A DNA stretch of 9,474 bases from positions 1 to 9,474 of the forward strand of contig CAZJLS010000068.1 of assembly GCA_964547125.1 (NCBI GenBank), given 5' to 3'. The DNA is from Methanobrevibacter_A sp964547125. GTDB lineage: Archaea > Methanobacteriota > Methanobacteria > Methanobacteriales > Methanobacteriaceae. Shown piece after piece: positions 1 through 6,215 of this stretch. The first letter of the stretch is position 1. Each line of letters opens with the position of its first letter. Below the pieces are notes generated by a model. The model worked only from the letters and a program-made list of their open reading frames with translations, was not told where the DNA came from and did no database searches. The translations under genes were made by a program, and so were the position numbers.

Positions 1-1
1 A

Positions 2-1018
2 TTAAGTTCTGCAATAAGAAAATTTGAAAAGGATGTTCCTATTGAGGATATTTGTTTTAGTCTTCAGGAAACTGCATTTGGAATGTTAGTTGAGGTAACT
101 GAGAGAGCATTATCTCATACTGGTAATAATGAGGTTTTACTTTGTGGTGGTGTGTCTGCAAATTCAAGATTGCGTGAGATGTTAAAGATAATGGCTGAAG
201 AACATTATGCTGAGTTTCATATGCCTGAAATGAAGTATTGTGGTGATAATGGGGCTATGATTGCATGGTTAGGTCAACTAACTTATAAGAATTTTGGATT
301 TACAGATATTAATGATACTGGTATTATTCAAAGATATAGAACAGATGAAGTTGAAATTCCTTGGGTTGTTGAAAATAATAATAAAATTAATCTTCCAAGT
401 GATATTTTAGCAAAAGGTGCAGAATCTGATATTTTTGATGAATCTTATTTAAATAGAAATGCTATTTTGAAAAAAAGGGTTTCTAAATCTTATAGAATTA
501 GTGAAATTGATAATCAGATTAGATATTCTCGCACAAAATCTGAGGCTAAAATATTGAGTGATGTTAAAGATACTGGTGTTAGAACACCGGTTTTATATGA
601 TATTGATTTAGATAATAAAGAAATATTGATGGAGAAAATTAATGGAGATATGGTTAAAGATATAATTCCCACATTAGATGATAGTGAATTAGAGAGTTTG
701 TCTTATAATATTGGTTATAATATTGCTTTGATTCATAGTAAAAATATTATTCATGGTGATATTACAAGTTCTAATATTTTACTTGATGATGGTAATCTTG
801 TTTTCATTGATTTTGGTTTAAGTTATTATTCTGATTTATTAGAAGATAAATCTGTTGATTTATTAGTTTTTAAGAAATCTTTAAAAAGTTTAAATTCAGA
901 TATTGCTGATAAGATATTTAATTTCATGCTTAAGGGTTATGAGTCTGTTGATAATGATATTGATTTGATTAAATCTAATATTCGGGATATTGAATCTCGA
1001 GGCCGTTACACACATTAA
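2..1018 (+). CDS. kae1-bud32: Kae1-Bud32 fusion (KEOPS tRNA t6A synthase / protein kinase), 5' truncated
   Basis: The frame is open from the left edge, so the true start lies outside; 338 residues are visible and roughly 200 are missing compared with the ~535-residue fusion of other euryarchaea. Visible residues 1 to about 115 are the C-terminal part of Kae1 (TsaD family): CGGVSANSR at 48-56 and CGDNGAM at 80-86. The Kae1 metal-binding histidines would be upstream. From about 138 comes the Bud32 atypical kinase: KGAESDI (138-144, nucleotide loop), a Lys-Arg-rich strand with the likely ATP lysine near 157, catalytic loop HGDITSSN (251-258), metal motif IDFGL (269-273) and the usual C-terminal RGRY (333-336). 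In the family, Kae1 makes N6-threonylcarbamoyl-adenosine at A37 of ANN-decoding tRNAs from threonylcarbamoyl-AMP, and Bud32 acts with it as an ATPase in KEOPS. The domains are continuous in one frame, with no frameshift. Codons are strongly T-ending. The pyrophosphatase gene follows after 24 bp, probably in the same operon. Confidence 0.95.
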   Translation, partial: LSSAIRKFEKDVPIEDICFSLQETAFGMLVEVTERALSHTGNNEVLLCGGVSANSRLREMLKIMAEEHYAEFHMPEMKYCGDNGAMIAWLGQLTYKNFGFTDINDTGIIQRYRTDEVEIPWVVENNNKINLPSDILAKGAESDIFDESYLNRNAILKKRVSKSYRISEIDNQIRYSRTKSEAKILSDVKDTGVRTPVLYDIDLDNKEILMEKINGDMVKDIIPTLDDSELESLSYNIGYNIALIHSKNIIHGDITSSNILLDDGNLVFIDFGLSYYSDLLEDKSVDLLVFKKSLKSLNSDIADKIFNFMLKGYESVDNDIDLIKSNIRDIESRGRYTH

Positions 1019-1029
1019 TAATTTTTTTT

Positions 1030-1035
1030 GGTGAT
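1030..1035 (+). promoter_or_regulatory. Ribosome binding site GGTGAT deciding the pyrophosphatase start
   Basis: GGTGAT matches the archaeal anti-Shine-Dalgarno (16S 3' end ...AUCACCUCC) and sits 7 bases before ATG 1043. It supports that ATG over the in-frame TTG at 1028 and GTG at 1031, which lie within or just beside the site. It lies between two runs of T (1022-1029 and 1035-1042). Confidence 0.8.
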
Positions 1036-1042
1036 TTTTTTT

Positions 1043-1594
1043 ATGATAACATTTATTACTGGTAATGAACATAAAGTTATAGAAGCAGAAGATATTTTCA
1101 AAAATTTCGGTGTTGAATTAGAGCATATAGATTTAGGATACTGTGAACCTCAAGGAACACTTGAAGAAGTTGCTAAATCAGGTGCAAAATATGCTTGCCG
1201 TAAATTAAATAAATCTGTGATTGTAGAAGATGCTGGATTGTTCATTAAAGCATTAAACGGGTTTCCAGGAACATATTCATCATATGTGCAGGATACTTTA
1301 GGAAATGAAGGAATATTAAAATTAATGAACAATATAGATGACCGATATGCTGAATTCAGGTCAGTTATTGGATATTGCACCCCCAATTCTGAACCCAAGG
1401 TCTTTTCTGGGCATGTTAAAGGTCAAATAGCATTAGAAGAAAAAGGAAATCTTGGTTTTGCATTCGATTCAATTTTTTATGTTCCAAAAGAAGATAAAAC
1501 ATTCGGAGAATTAACTACAGAAGAGAAAAATCAGTTTTCCCATAGAAAAAACTCTTTAAAAGAATTTATTCAATGGTACACTAGCCAAGAATAG
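1043..1594 (+). CDS. rdgB: XTP/dITP diphosphatase (Ham1/RdgB family)
   Basis: This is a 183-residue cytosolic Ham1-family enzyme, the usual family length. It hydrolyses non-canonical purine nucleotides (XTP, ITP, dITP) to monophosphate plus pyrophosphate, keeping deaminated bases out of RNA and DNA. Visible motifs: N-terminal TGNEHK (6-11), the phosphate-binding TGNxxK signature; VEDAGL (61-66) with the catalytic/metal acidic pair; GFPGTYS (73-79); GFAFDSIF (138-145), where the family usually reads GFGYDPIF; and FGELTTEEKNQFSHR (154-168), the nucleobase-side motif ending in the conserved Ser-His-Arg. The ATG at 1043 is chosen because the protein then begins MITFITGN, as in the family, and GGTGAT lies 7 bases upstream; a TTG at 1028 would add five residues (MVIFF). 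It sits 24 bp after kae1-bud32, so cotranscription is likely. The odd point is the Pro-to-Ser change in the GFGYDPIF loop. Confidence 0.93.
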   Translation: MITFITGNEHKVIEAEDIFKNFGVELEHIDLGYCEPQGTLEEVAKSGAKYACRKLNKSVIVEDAGLFIKALNGFPGTYSSYVQDTLGNEGILKLMNNIDDRYAEFRSVIGYCTPNSEPKVFSGHVKGQIALEEKGNLGFAFDSIFYVPKEDKTFGELTTEEKNQFSHRKNSLKEFIQWYTSQE

Positions 1595-1614
1595 ATAATC
1601 TTTAAAAAAATATT

Positions 1615-1650
1615 ATTATTATTTTATAATAATTTTAATTTATTATTTCA
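1615..1650 (+). promoter_or_regulatory. Possible promoter of rps15-recJ (TATA-like element)
   Basis: The 93-bp gap 1595-1687 is almost pure A/T. TTTTATAAT at 1622-1630 could be an archaeal TATA box; initiation about 25 bases later would leave a leader of roughly 35-40 bases before rps15. The element lies inside a short A/T hairpin (arms 1615-1621 and 1627-1633, loop of 5). In such A/T-rich DNA chance matches are common, so this is tentative. Confidence 0.35.
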
Positions 1651-1672
1651 TAATTTAAAAAATTTTTATAAT

Positions 1673-1678
1673 TGAGGT
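1673..1678 (+). promoter_or_regulatory. Ribosome binding site of rps15
   Basis: TGAGGT, of which GAGGT pairs with the archaeal 16S tail, lies 9 bases before ATG 1688. Bases 1673-1675 are also an in-frame TGA, which closes the frame upstream and rules out an N-terminal extension of S15. Confidence 0.75.
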
Positions 1679-1687
1679 AAACAAATA

Positions 1688-2083
1688 ATGTCAATAGAAT
1701 GGGTAAAATACACAACAGAAGAAATTGAAGAATTAATCGTAAAATTTAACAGAGAAGGTAAAACAGCAAGTGAAATAGGAATCACTTTAAGAGATCAATA
1801 CGGAATTCCTAGTGTAAAAGCTGTTACTGGTGAAAAAATCACCCAAATCTTAGAGAAAAAAGGACAAGCAAACGATTATCCTGAAGATATTTTAAACTTA
1901 ATTAAAAGAGCAGTTAACATAAGAGACCACTTAAAAGAAAACCCTAAAGATATCCACTCTAAAAGAGGATTAACAATCATAGAATCTAGAATTCGTAGAT
2001 TAGGTTCTTACTACTCAAGAGAAGGTAAATTACCTGAAGGATGGAGATACGATCCAACAGAAGCAGCACTCCTTGTTAAATAG
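1688..2083 (+). CDS. rps15: 30S ribosomal protein S15 (uS15), archaeal type
   Basis: 131 residues. uS15 binds the central domain of 16S rRNA early in 30S assembly and forms an intersubunit bridge. The C-terminal half carries the family core: IKRAVNIRDHLKENPKD (about 77-93), HSKRGL (94-99, the conserved rRNA-contacting His-Ser-Lys-Arg-Gly segment), IIESRIRRL (102-110), and the archaeal/eukaryotic-type ending with WRYDP and a final ALLVK. The N-terminal half (EEIEELIVKFNREGKTASEIG and LRDQYGIPSVK, about 11-44) is the helical extension found in archaeal and eukaryotic S15 but not in bacteria. Many archaeal homologues also start with a basic segment of about 18 residues (MARMHxRRKG type); an in-frame TGA at 1673-1675 shows it is absent here, which I recall is also so in Methanothermobacter. 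The start is supported by GAGGT 9 bases upstream. Its last 11 bases overlap the recJ-like gene. Confidence 0.96.
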   Translation: MSIEWVKYTTEEIEELIVKFNREGKTASEIGITLRDQYGIPSVKAVTGEKITQILEKKGQANDYPEDILNLIKRAVNIRDHLKENPKDIHSKRGLTIIESRIRRLGSYYSREGKLPEGWRYDPTEAALLVK

Positions 2084-3410
2084 ATCAAGTAGCGCTTGTA
2101 ATATGCTTAAGAAGCATATTAAAGAAGGTAACATTATAAGATTAATATCTCATAATGATGCAGATGGACTAACATCTGCAGGTGTTATAGCGAATGCTAT
2201 AAAAGAAGAAGGTGGTCAATTCCACACCACCATACTATCACGCCTTAAAGCAGAAGATATTGAAAAACTATCTAAAGAAAATTATAAATTATTCATATTT
2301 TCAGATATGGGTAGTTCCTGCTTATCAAAGATAAATCAACTTATTAAAGCTGATGTAATCATTGCAGATCATCATCAACCTAGTGAAGCAGAACCTAAAG
2401 ATAATTTAATCCATGTAAACCCACATTTATTTGGAATAGATGGAAGTAAAGAATTAAGTGGTGCTGGAGCTAGTTATTTAGTAGTTAGAGATTTAGATAA
2501 GAAACATTTAGCATATATTGCATTAATTGGTGCATTTGGAGATATGCAATGTTATAATGGTTTTGTAGGAATAAATAAATTAATATTAGATGATGCATTA
2601 GAAGCAGGTAACCTTGAAATACATGATGATTTAAAAATAGTTTCCAAATCTAATGAACCATTATATAAATCATTAGCTTACACATTAAACCCTCCACTTC
2701 CAGGAATTACTGGTAATTTAGAGAAATCTCAAGAATTTTTAGATAATAAAGGAATTTCTTATGGGATAAAATTCACAGATTTAGGAGATGAAGAGAAAGA
2801 TTTTCTCAAAGATGAACTTATAAAATTAAATCCTAATATTTGGGGTGATGTTTATTCTGTTCCTAAAGAAAATCCTGTCTTAAGAAATTTAGAGGAATAT
2901 TCTATATTATTGGATTCTTGTGGTAAGAATAAGAAATTCGGTTTAGGTATTTCTATTCTCCTTGGTGAAAGAGATAAAGCATTAGATGCTGCTTTAAATA
3001 TACAGAAATCTTATCGTAATGATTTGATGAAGGGAATGGAATGGATTATTAATGAAGGAAGTAATAATTTAGATAATATTCAATATGTTTATAGTGAAGA
3101 TAAGGTTCTTAAAGCTGTTATGGGTATCATAATTAGTGTTGGAATGTCTGCAAATATTCTTCCTGATGATAAACCTATTTTATCTCTTGCAAAACTTAAT
3201 GATATTATAAAAATTTCTGGTCGAACAACAAGACCTATGGTTGAGCGTGGAGTTAATTTAGGTAAAGCATTAAATGAAGCTTCTGTTAATTTTGGTGGTC
3301 AAGGTGGTGGACATGATATAGCTGCAGGTGCAGTTATACCAGTTTCAGCTAAAGATAATTTTTTAAATTTAGTTAATGATATTATTGGACATCAAATTAA
3401 CGATAATTAA
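2073..3410 (+). CDS. recJ: RecJ-like DHH-family single-strand exonuclease (GAN/HAN-type)
   Basis: 445 residues of the DHH phosphoesterase superfamily, archaeal RecJ branch related to Cdc45. Motifs in order: SHNDADG (26-32, motif I), SDMGSS (77-82, motif II), ADHHQP (98-103, the DHH motif), GAFGDMQ (153-159, motif IV) and the DHHA1 substrate-binding signature GGQGGGHDIAAGA (408-420). All the aspartates and histidines expected for two-metal Mn/Mg catalysis are present, so it should be an active nuclease rather than a Cdc45-like inactive form. Known archaeal relatives are GAN, which joins GINS and MCM at the fork, and HAN, which binds Hef; I cannot tell which this is. I chose TTG 2073, since the first 10 residues (Ser/Ala/Cys then a helix into the motif I strand) look like real family sequence; the first ATG is at 2103. 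No clear Shine-Dalgarno precedes either start, so reinitiation from rps15 is likely. Codon use moves from mixed to T-ending along the gene. Confidence 0.9.
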   Translation: MLNRSSSACNMLKKHIKEGNIIRLISHNDADGLTSAGVIANAIKEEGGQFHTTILSRLKAEDIEKLSKENYKLFIFSDMGSSCLSKINQLIKADVIIADHHQPSEAEPKDNLIHVNPHLFGIDGSKELSGAGASYLVVRDLDKKHLAYIALIGAFGDMQCYNGFVGINKLILDDALEAGNLEIHDDLKIVSKSNEPLYKSLAYTLNPPLPGITGNLEKSQEFLDNKGISYGIKFTDLGDEEKDFLKDELIKLNPNIWGDVYSVPKENPVLRNLEEYSILLDSCGKNKKFGLGISILLGERDKALDAALNIQKSYRNDLMKGMEWIINEGSNNLDNIQYVYSEDKVLKAVMGIIISVGMSANILPDDKPILSLAKLNDIIKISGRTTRPMVERGVNLGKALNEASVNFGGQGGGHDIAAGAVIPVSAKDNFLNLVNDIIGHQINDN

Positions 3411-3417
3411 ATCAATT

Positions 3418-3426
3418 TTTATATAA
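3418..3426 (+). promoter_or_regulatory. Archaeal TATA box for the aconitase X gene
   Basis: TTTATATAA begins 7 bases after the recJ-like stop codon and is a near-ideal methanogen TATA box. Initiation about 25 bases downstream (around 3447) would give a leader of about 35-40 bases before ATG 3485. No clear purine-rich BRE is visible just upstream. Confidence 0.6.
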
Positions 3427-3444
3427 TTATATTATTTTATTTTA

Positions 3445-3468
3445 TTTTTTTTTATTCAGTTTTTTTTT
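3445..3468 (+). terminator. Two T9 tracts, possible oligo-T terminator of the rps15-recJ unit
   Basis: Two runs of nine T (3445-3453 and 3460-3468) follow the recJ-like stop by 34 and 49 bases. Oligo-T tracts without a stable hairpin are sufficient for termination by archaeal RNA polymerase. The same tracts lie in, or at the start of, the proposed aconitase X leader, so they could also attenuate that gene. Confidence 0.45.
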
Positions 3469-3478
3469 AGGAGTAGGT
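3469..3478 (+). promoter_or_regulatory. Ribosome binding site of the aconitase X gene
   Basis: AGGAG (3469-3473) lies 11 bases before ATG 3485, and a second partial match AGGT (3475-3478) lies 6 bases before it. Either can pair with the 16S 3' end. Both support ATG 3485. Confidence 0.65.
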
Positions 3479-3484
3479 ATCTAT

Positions 3485-4672
3485 ATGTTTTTAACTAAAG
3501 ATGAAGAGAAGATGTGTGATGGGGAATATGGAGAAACTATACGTAAGAGTATGGATATTTTAGTTGCTTTAGGTGATATTTATGGTGCTGAGAAGTTTGT
3601 AGATATTACTTCTGCTCAAGTATCTGGTGTTTCTTATAAGACTATTGGGGAAGCAGGTTTGGAGTATCTTGAAGATTTGGCTTCAAGTAATATTTCTTCA
3701 AAGATTCCATCTACACTTAATCCTGCAGGTACTGATTTGGATAATTGGAAGGAATTAGGTTTTGATGAATTTTTTGCAGGTAAGCAAGTTGATATTGTTA
3801 ATGCTTATTCTAAGTTAGGTATTAGTCCTTCTTGTACTTGCACACCTTATCTTATTGGTAATGTTCCTAGATTTAGGGATCATATTTCTTGGTCTGAATC
3901 ATCTGCTGTTGCTTATGTTAATTCAGTTATTGGTGCTAGAACTAATCGTGAAGGTGGTCCTGGTGCTTTAGCTGCGGCTATTGTTGGTAAAACTCCTTTT
4001 TATGGTTTTCATTTAGATGAGAATAGGGTTGCTGATTTATTGGTGGATGTTGATGTTGATTTGTTTGGTTGTGATTTTGGTACTTTGGGTTATATTATTG
4101 GTCAGGAAGTAGGGGATGGTGTTCCTTATTTTAGATTAAGTAATGTTCCTAATAATAATGATTTGAAGTCTTTAGGTGCGGCTCTTGCTTCTTCTGGTGC
4201 TGTTGCTTTGTATTATGTTGAGGGTGTAAGTCCTGATTATGATACTGTTGCAAATAGTGGTGAGCTTAGTGAGAGTGTTAGCATTTCAGGTGGGGATATT
4301 AAGGAAACTAAGGAGAAGTTGTCTTCTGCTTCTGGTTTTGCTGATCTTGTTTGTTTAGGTTGTCCTCATTCATCTTTAGAAGAGATTAAAAGTATTGCTA
4401 ATTTTGTTAAGGGTAAATCTATTGCTAATGAGTTATGGGTTTGTACTTCTATTAATGTTAAAGCTATTTCTGATAGATTAGGTTATACTGAAATTATTGA
4501 AAAAGCTGGGGGACATATAGTTCAAGATACTTGTATGGTTGTTGCTCCAATAGAAGACATGGGATATGAAATTATCGGTGTTAATTCTGCAAAGGCAGCT
4601 AACTATGTTCCATCTATGTGTGGTCTAAAAGTAATTTACGATGACTTTGAAAACTTAATAAAATTTGAATAA
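3485..4672 (+). CDS. acnX: Aconitase X large subunit, probable phosphomevalonate dehydratase (DUF521)
   Basis: 395 residues, the usual length for the separate catalytic subunit of archaeal aconitase X. In archaea this protein, with a small swivelling-domain subunit, dehydrates 5-phosphomevalonate to trans-anhydromevalonate 5-phosphate, feeding a UbiD-type decarboxylase and isopentenyl phosphate kinase for membrane-lipid synthesis. Visible family motifs: STLNPAGTDLDNW (76-88), SCTCTPYLIGN (116-126), the signature ESSAVAYVNSVIGARTN (138-154) running into REGGPGALAAAI (155-166), LGCPHSSLEE (291-300), DTC (348-350) and NSAKAANYVPSMCG (367-380). Cysteines 117, 293, 350 and 379 are candidates for iron-sulfur ligands; I cannot say which ones bind. 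The small subunit (about 130 residues) is not in this window. Codons are extremely G/T-ending until about 4510 and then switch to A/C-ending. Bacterial relatives act on hydroxyprolines, but the archaeal form and host favour phosphomevalonate. Confidence 0.9.
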   Translation: MFLTKDEEKMCDGEYGETIRKSMDILVALGDIYGAEKFVDITSAQVSGVSYKTIGEAGLEYLEDLASSNISSKIPSTLNPAGTDLDNWKELGFDEFFAGKQVDIVNAYSKLGISPSCTCTPYLIGNVPRFRDHISWSESSAVAYVNSVIGARTNREGGPGALAAAIVGKTPFYGFHLDENRVADLLVDVDVDLFGCDFGTLGYIIGQEVGDGVPYFRLSNVPNNNDLKSLGAALASSGAVALYYVEGVSPDYDTVANSGELSESVSISGGDIKETKEKLSSASGFADLVCLGCPHSSLEEIKSIANFVKGKSIANELWVCTSINVKAISDRLGYTEIIEKAGGHIVQDTCMVVAPIEDMGYEIIGVNSAKAANYVPSMCGLKVIYDDFENLIKFE

Positions 4673-4690
4673 AAAAAATATAATTCAACA

Positions 4691-4710
4691 AATATAAAAA
4701 AATTATAAAA
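4691..4710 (+). promoter_or_regulatory. Possible TATA elements for the Mur ligase pair
   Basis: In the 64-bp gap after the aconitase X gene, AATATAAAA (4691-4699) and TTATAAAA (4703-4710) are TATA-like. The first would place initiation near 4720, just before GGGACGG (4721-4727), a weak ribosome-binding candidate 9 bases ahead of ATG 4737. A/T richness makes the call uncertain. No long T tract separates the genes, so readthrough from upstream is possible. Confidence 0.35.
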
Positions 4711-4736
4711 TTAATTTTAAGGGACGGTTTAAAAAA

Positions 4737-6215
4737 ATGAATTGCATAATCGTAGGTGCAGGAAATGCAGGACGCCCAGTAGCAAGACTACTCAACTACT
4801 TAGGGCACAATGTAACAATAACAGACCCTAAAAAATTAGAAGACTTCCATGAAGACTTCCAAGAATACCTAAAAATCATGGAAAAAGAAGGAGTCACACT
4901 AGACTTAGGAAATCTAACACCAAATATAAGCAAATACACACACGTATACAAAGCACCAACACTACCTGAAAACTCATACGCAGCAAAAGAAATCAAAAAA
5001 ACAGGAATAGAAATAATAACCAATAACGACTTCAGCAAACTCTTAAATGACCTAATCAAAATAGACATAATAGGAATAACTGGAAGTGTTGGAAAAACTA
5101 GCACAACACACATCGTCGACTCAATATTCAAAGCAGCAGGATACAAAGTCTGGAAATGCTCATCAATGAATCAAAACCTAGTAAGCGAAGTTATAGTAGA
5201 TGGAATTATAAAACAACTACCAGAAAATGCAGATATAGCAATACTAGAACTACCACATGGAACAGCGGGACTAATGGGTGAACTAAAACTAAAAGTAGGA
5301 GCATTACTCAATGTATACCCAGAACACCTCTCAGAATTCGGAGGATCAATGGAAAAATACATAGAAAGAAAAATGTTCATAACAAAACACTCAGAAAAAC
5401 TAATATCCAGCACACAATGTAAGGACATAATCAAAGAAAAAAGACCAGACACACTATACTACGGAATGGTTGAAAACTTAAAAGAAGATGAAAACCAACT
5501 ATTTACAAAAATCAAAAACAACGAAGATATCATAATAGGCAAACTCCAAAATCAAAACCAAAAATGTAATTTCATAGGAGAAAGTGGAGACAAATCAATA
5601 AAAATAGGATACAACTTTGAAGATAACAATGGAACATTCGAATCAGAATTCCACATGATGAGCTACTATTTTGAAAACGCACTAGCAGCATCAGCAATAT
5701 CAATGGCCTATGGAATAGAACTAGAACACATTAAAACAGGTTTAAAAAACTTCAACGGCCTACCAGTACACATGGAATACATAGGAAAATACAATCAAAG
5801 AGATGTCTATATAGACGCATCATACTTAATAGAAGGAATGAAATCAACACTAGAATTTTTCAAAGATAAACCACTAGTTACACTAATTGATAATTTCGAC
5901 ACAACAACAAAACGTGATAAAAAAGAAACAGGTAAACTCATAGGAGAATACTCACAAGTAATGGTTGCAACAGGATTTAACGAACCATACCAAAAAGTAA
6001 TAATGGAACCAGCCAAAGAATTATTAGCCGCTGCAAACGATAATGTTGAAAAAATACTGGCAGAAACAATGGAAGAAGGCGCAGAACTATGTATTAAACA
6101 TTCTAAACCTGGAGATAGTATACTACATTTAGGACCACAACTAATGCAAAACTACGAAAGCGTTAGAGCTAAAATAATAACTGGTTTGGAGGAAGGTTGT
6201 AAAAAATATGACTAA
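4737..6215 (+). CDS. MurD-like Mur ligase family protein, probable pseudomurein peptide ligase, divergent active site
   Basis: 492 residues with the three-domain Mur ligase plan. Residues 1 to about 108 form a Rossmann-like domain with GAGNAGRP (7-14), as in MurC/MurD UDP-substrate domains. The central ATPase domain has P-loop TGSVGKTST (115-123), ILELPHG (169-175, Glu171) and NVYPEHL (192-198, His197). The last domain starts around 340. Mur ligases use ATP to join an amino acid to a nucleotide-linked peptide through an acyl phosphate; in Methanobacteriales such genes are thought to build pseudomurein peptides in the cytoplasm. Two positions differ from the family: the HNxxN motif reads YYFEN (310-314), keeping only the second Asn, and the GRxE-type arginine is His345 in FNGLPVHMEY (339-348). 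The following VDYAHNP-type loop reads IDASYLIEG (359-367), keeping only the Asp. It overlaps the next ligase gene by 8 bp. Codons are strongly A/C-ending, unlike the preceding gene. The exact substrate is unknown. Confidence 0.8.
   Translation: MNCIIVGAGNAGRPVARLLNYLGHNVTITDPKKLEDFHEDFQEYLKIMEKEGVTLDLGNLTPNISKYTHVYKAPTLPENSYAAKEIKKTGIEIITNNDFSKLLNDLIKIDIIGITGSVGKTSTTHIVDSIFKAAGYKVWKCSSMNQNLVSEVIVDGIIKQLPENADIAILELPHGTAGLMGELKLKVGALLNVYPEHLSEFGGSMEKYIERKMFITKHSEKLISSTQCKDIIKEKRPDTLYYGMVENLKEDENQLFTKIKNNEDIIIGKLQNQNQKCNFIGESGDKSIKIGYNFEDNNGTFESEFHMMSYYFENALAASAISMAYGIELEHIKTGLKNFNGLPVHMEYIGKYNQRDVYIDASYLIEGMKSTLEFFKDKPLVTLIDNFDTTTKRDKKETGKLIGEYSQVMVATGFNEPYQKVIMEPAKELLAAANDNVEKILAETMEEGAELCIKHSKPGDSILHLGPQLMQNYESVRAKIITGLEEGCKKYD
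6188..6192 (+). promoter_or_regulatory. Ribosome binding site inside the first Mur ligase, serving the second
   Basis: GGAGG, a full anti-Shine-Dalgarno match, lies inside the last codons of the upstream gene, 15 bases before ATG 6208. The spacing is longer than usual; AGGT at 6194-6197 is a nearer partial match. With the ATGACTAA overlap at 6208-6215, translational coupling is likely. Confidence 0.55.

Noticed and set aside
419..1018. Bud32 as a separate gene
   Set aside because: The Kae1 and Bud32 parts are continuous in one frame without a stop, and the fusion is known in many euryarchaea.
1028..1042. TTG 1028 as the pyrophosphatase start
   Set aside because: It would lie at the edge of the GGTGAT ribosome site and add five residues not typical of the family. 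ATG 1043 gives the standard N-terminus.
1150..1398. Antisense open frame opposite the pyrophosphatase
   Set aside because: The + strand encodes the conserved Ham1 motifs over the whole span. The minus frame has no domain signature.
1615..1633. A/T-only inverted repeat as a hairpin terminator or regulatory stem
   Set aside because: The 7-bp stem has no G-C pair and would be very unstable; such matches arise by chance in TAT/ATT repeats.
4796..5452. Antisense open frames opposite the first Mur ligase
   Set aside because: They are shadows of a gene with clear Mur ligase motifs, have no ribosome binding sites or recognisable domains, and arise from the same codon bias.
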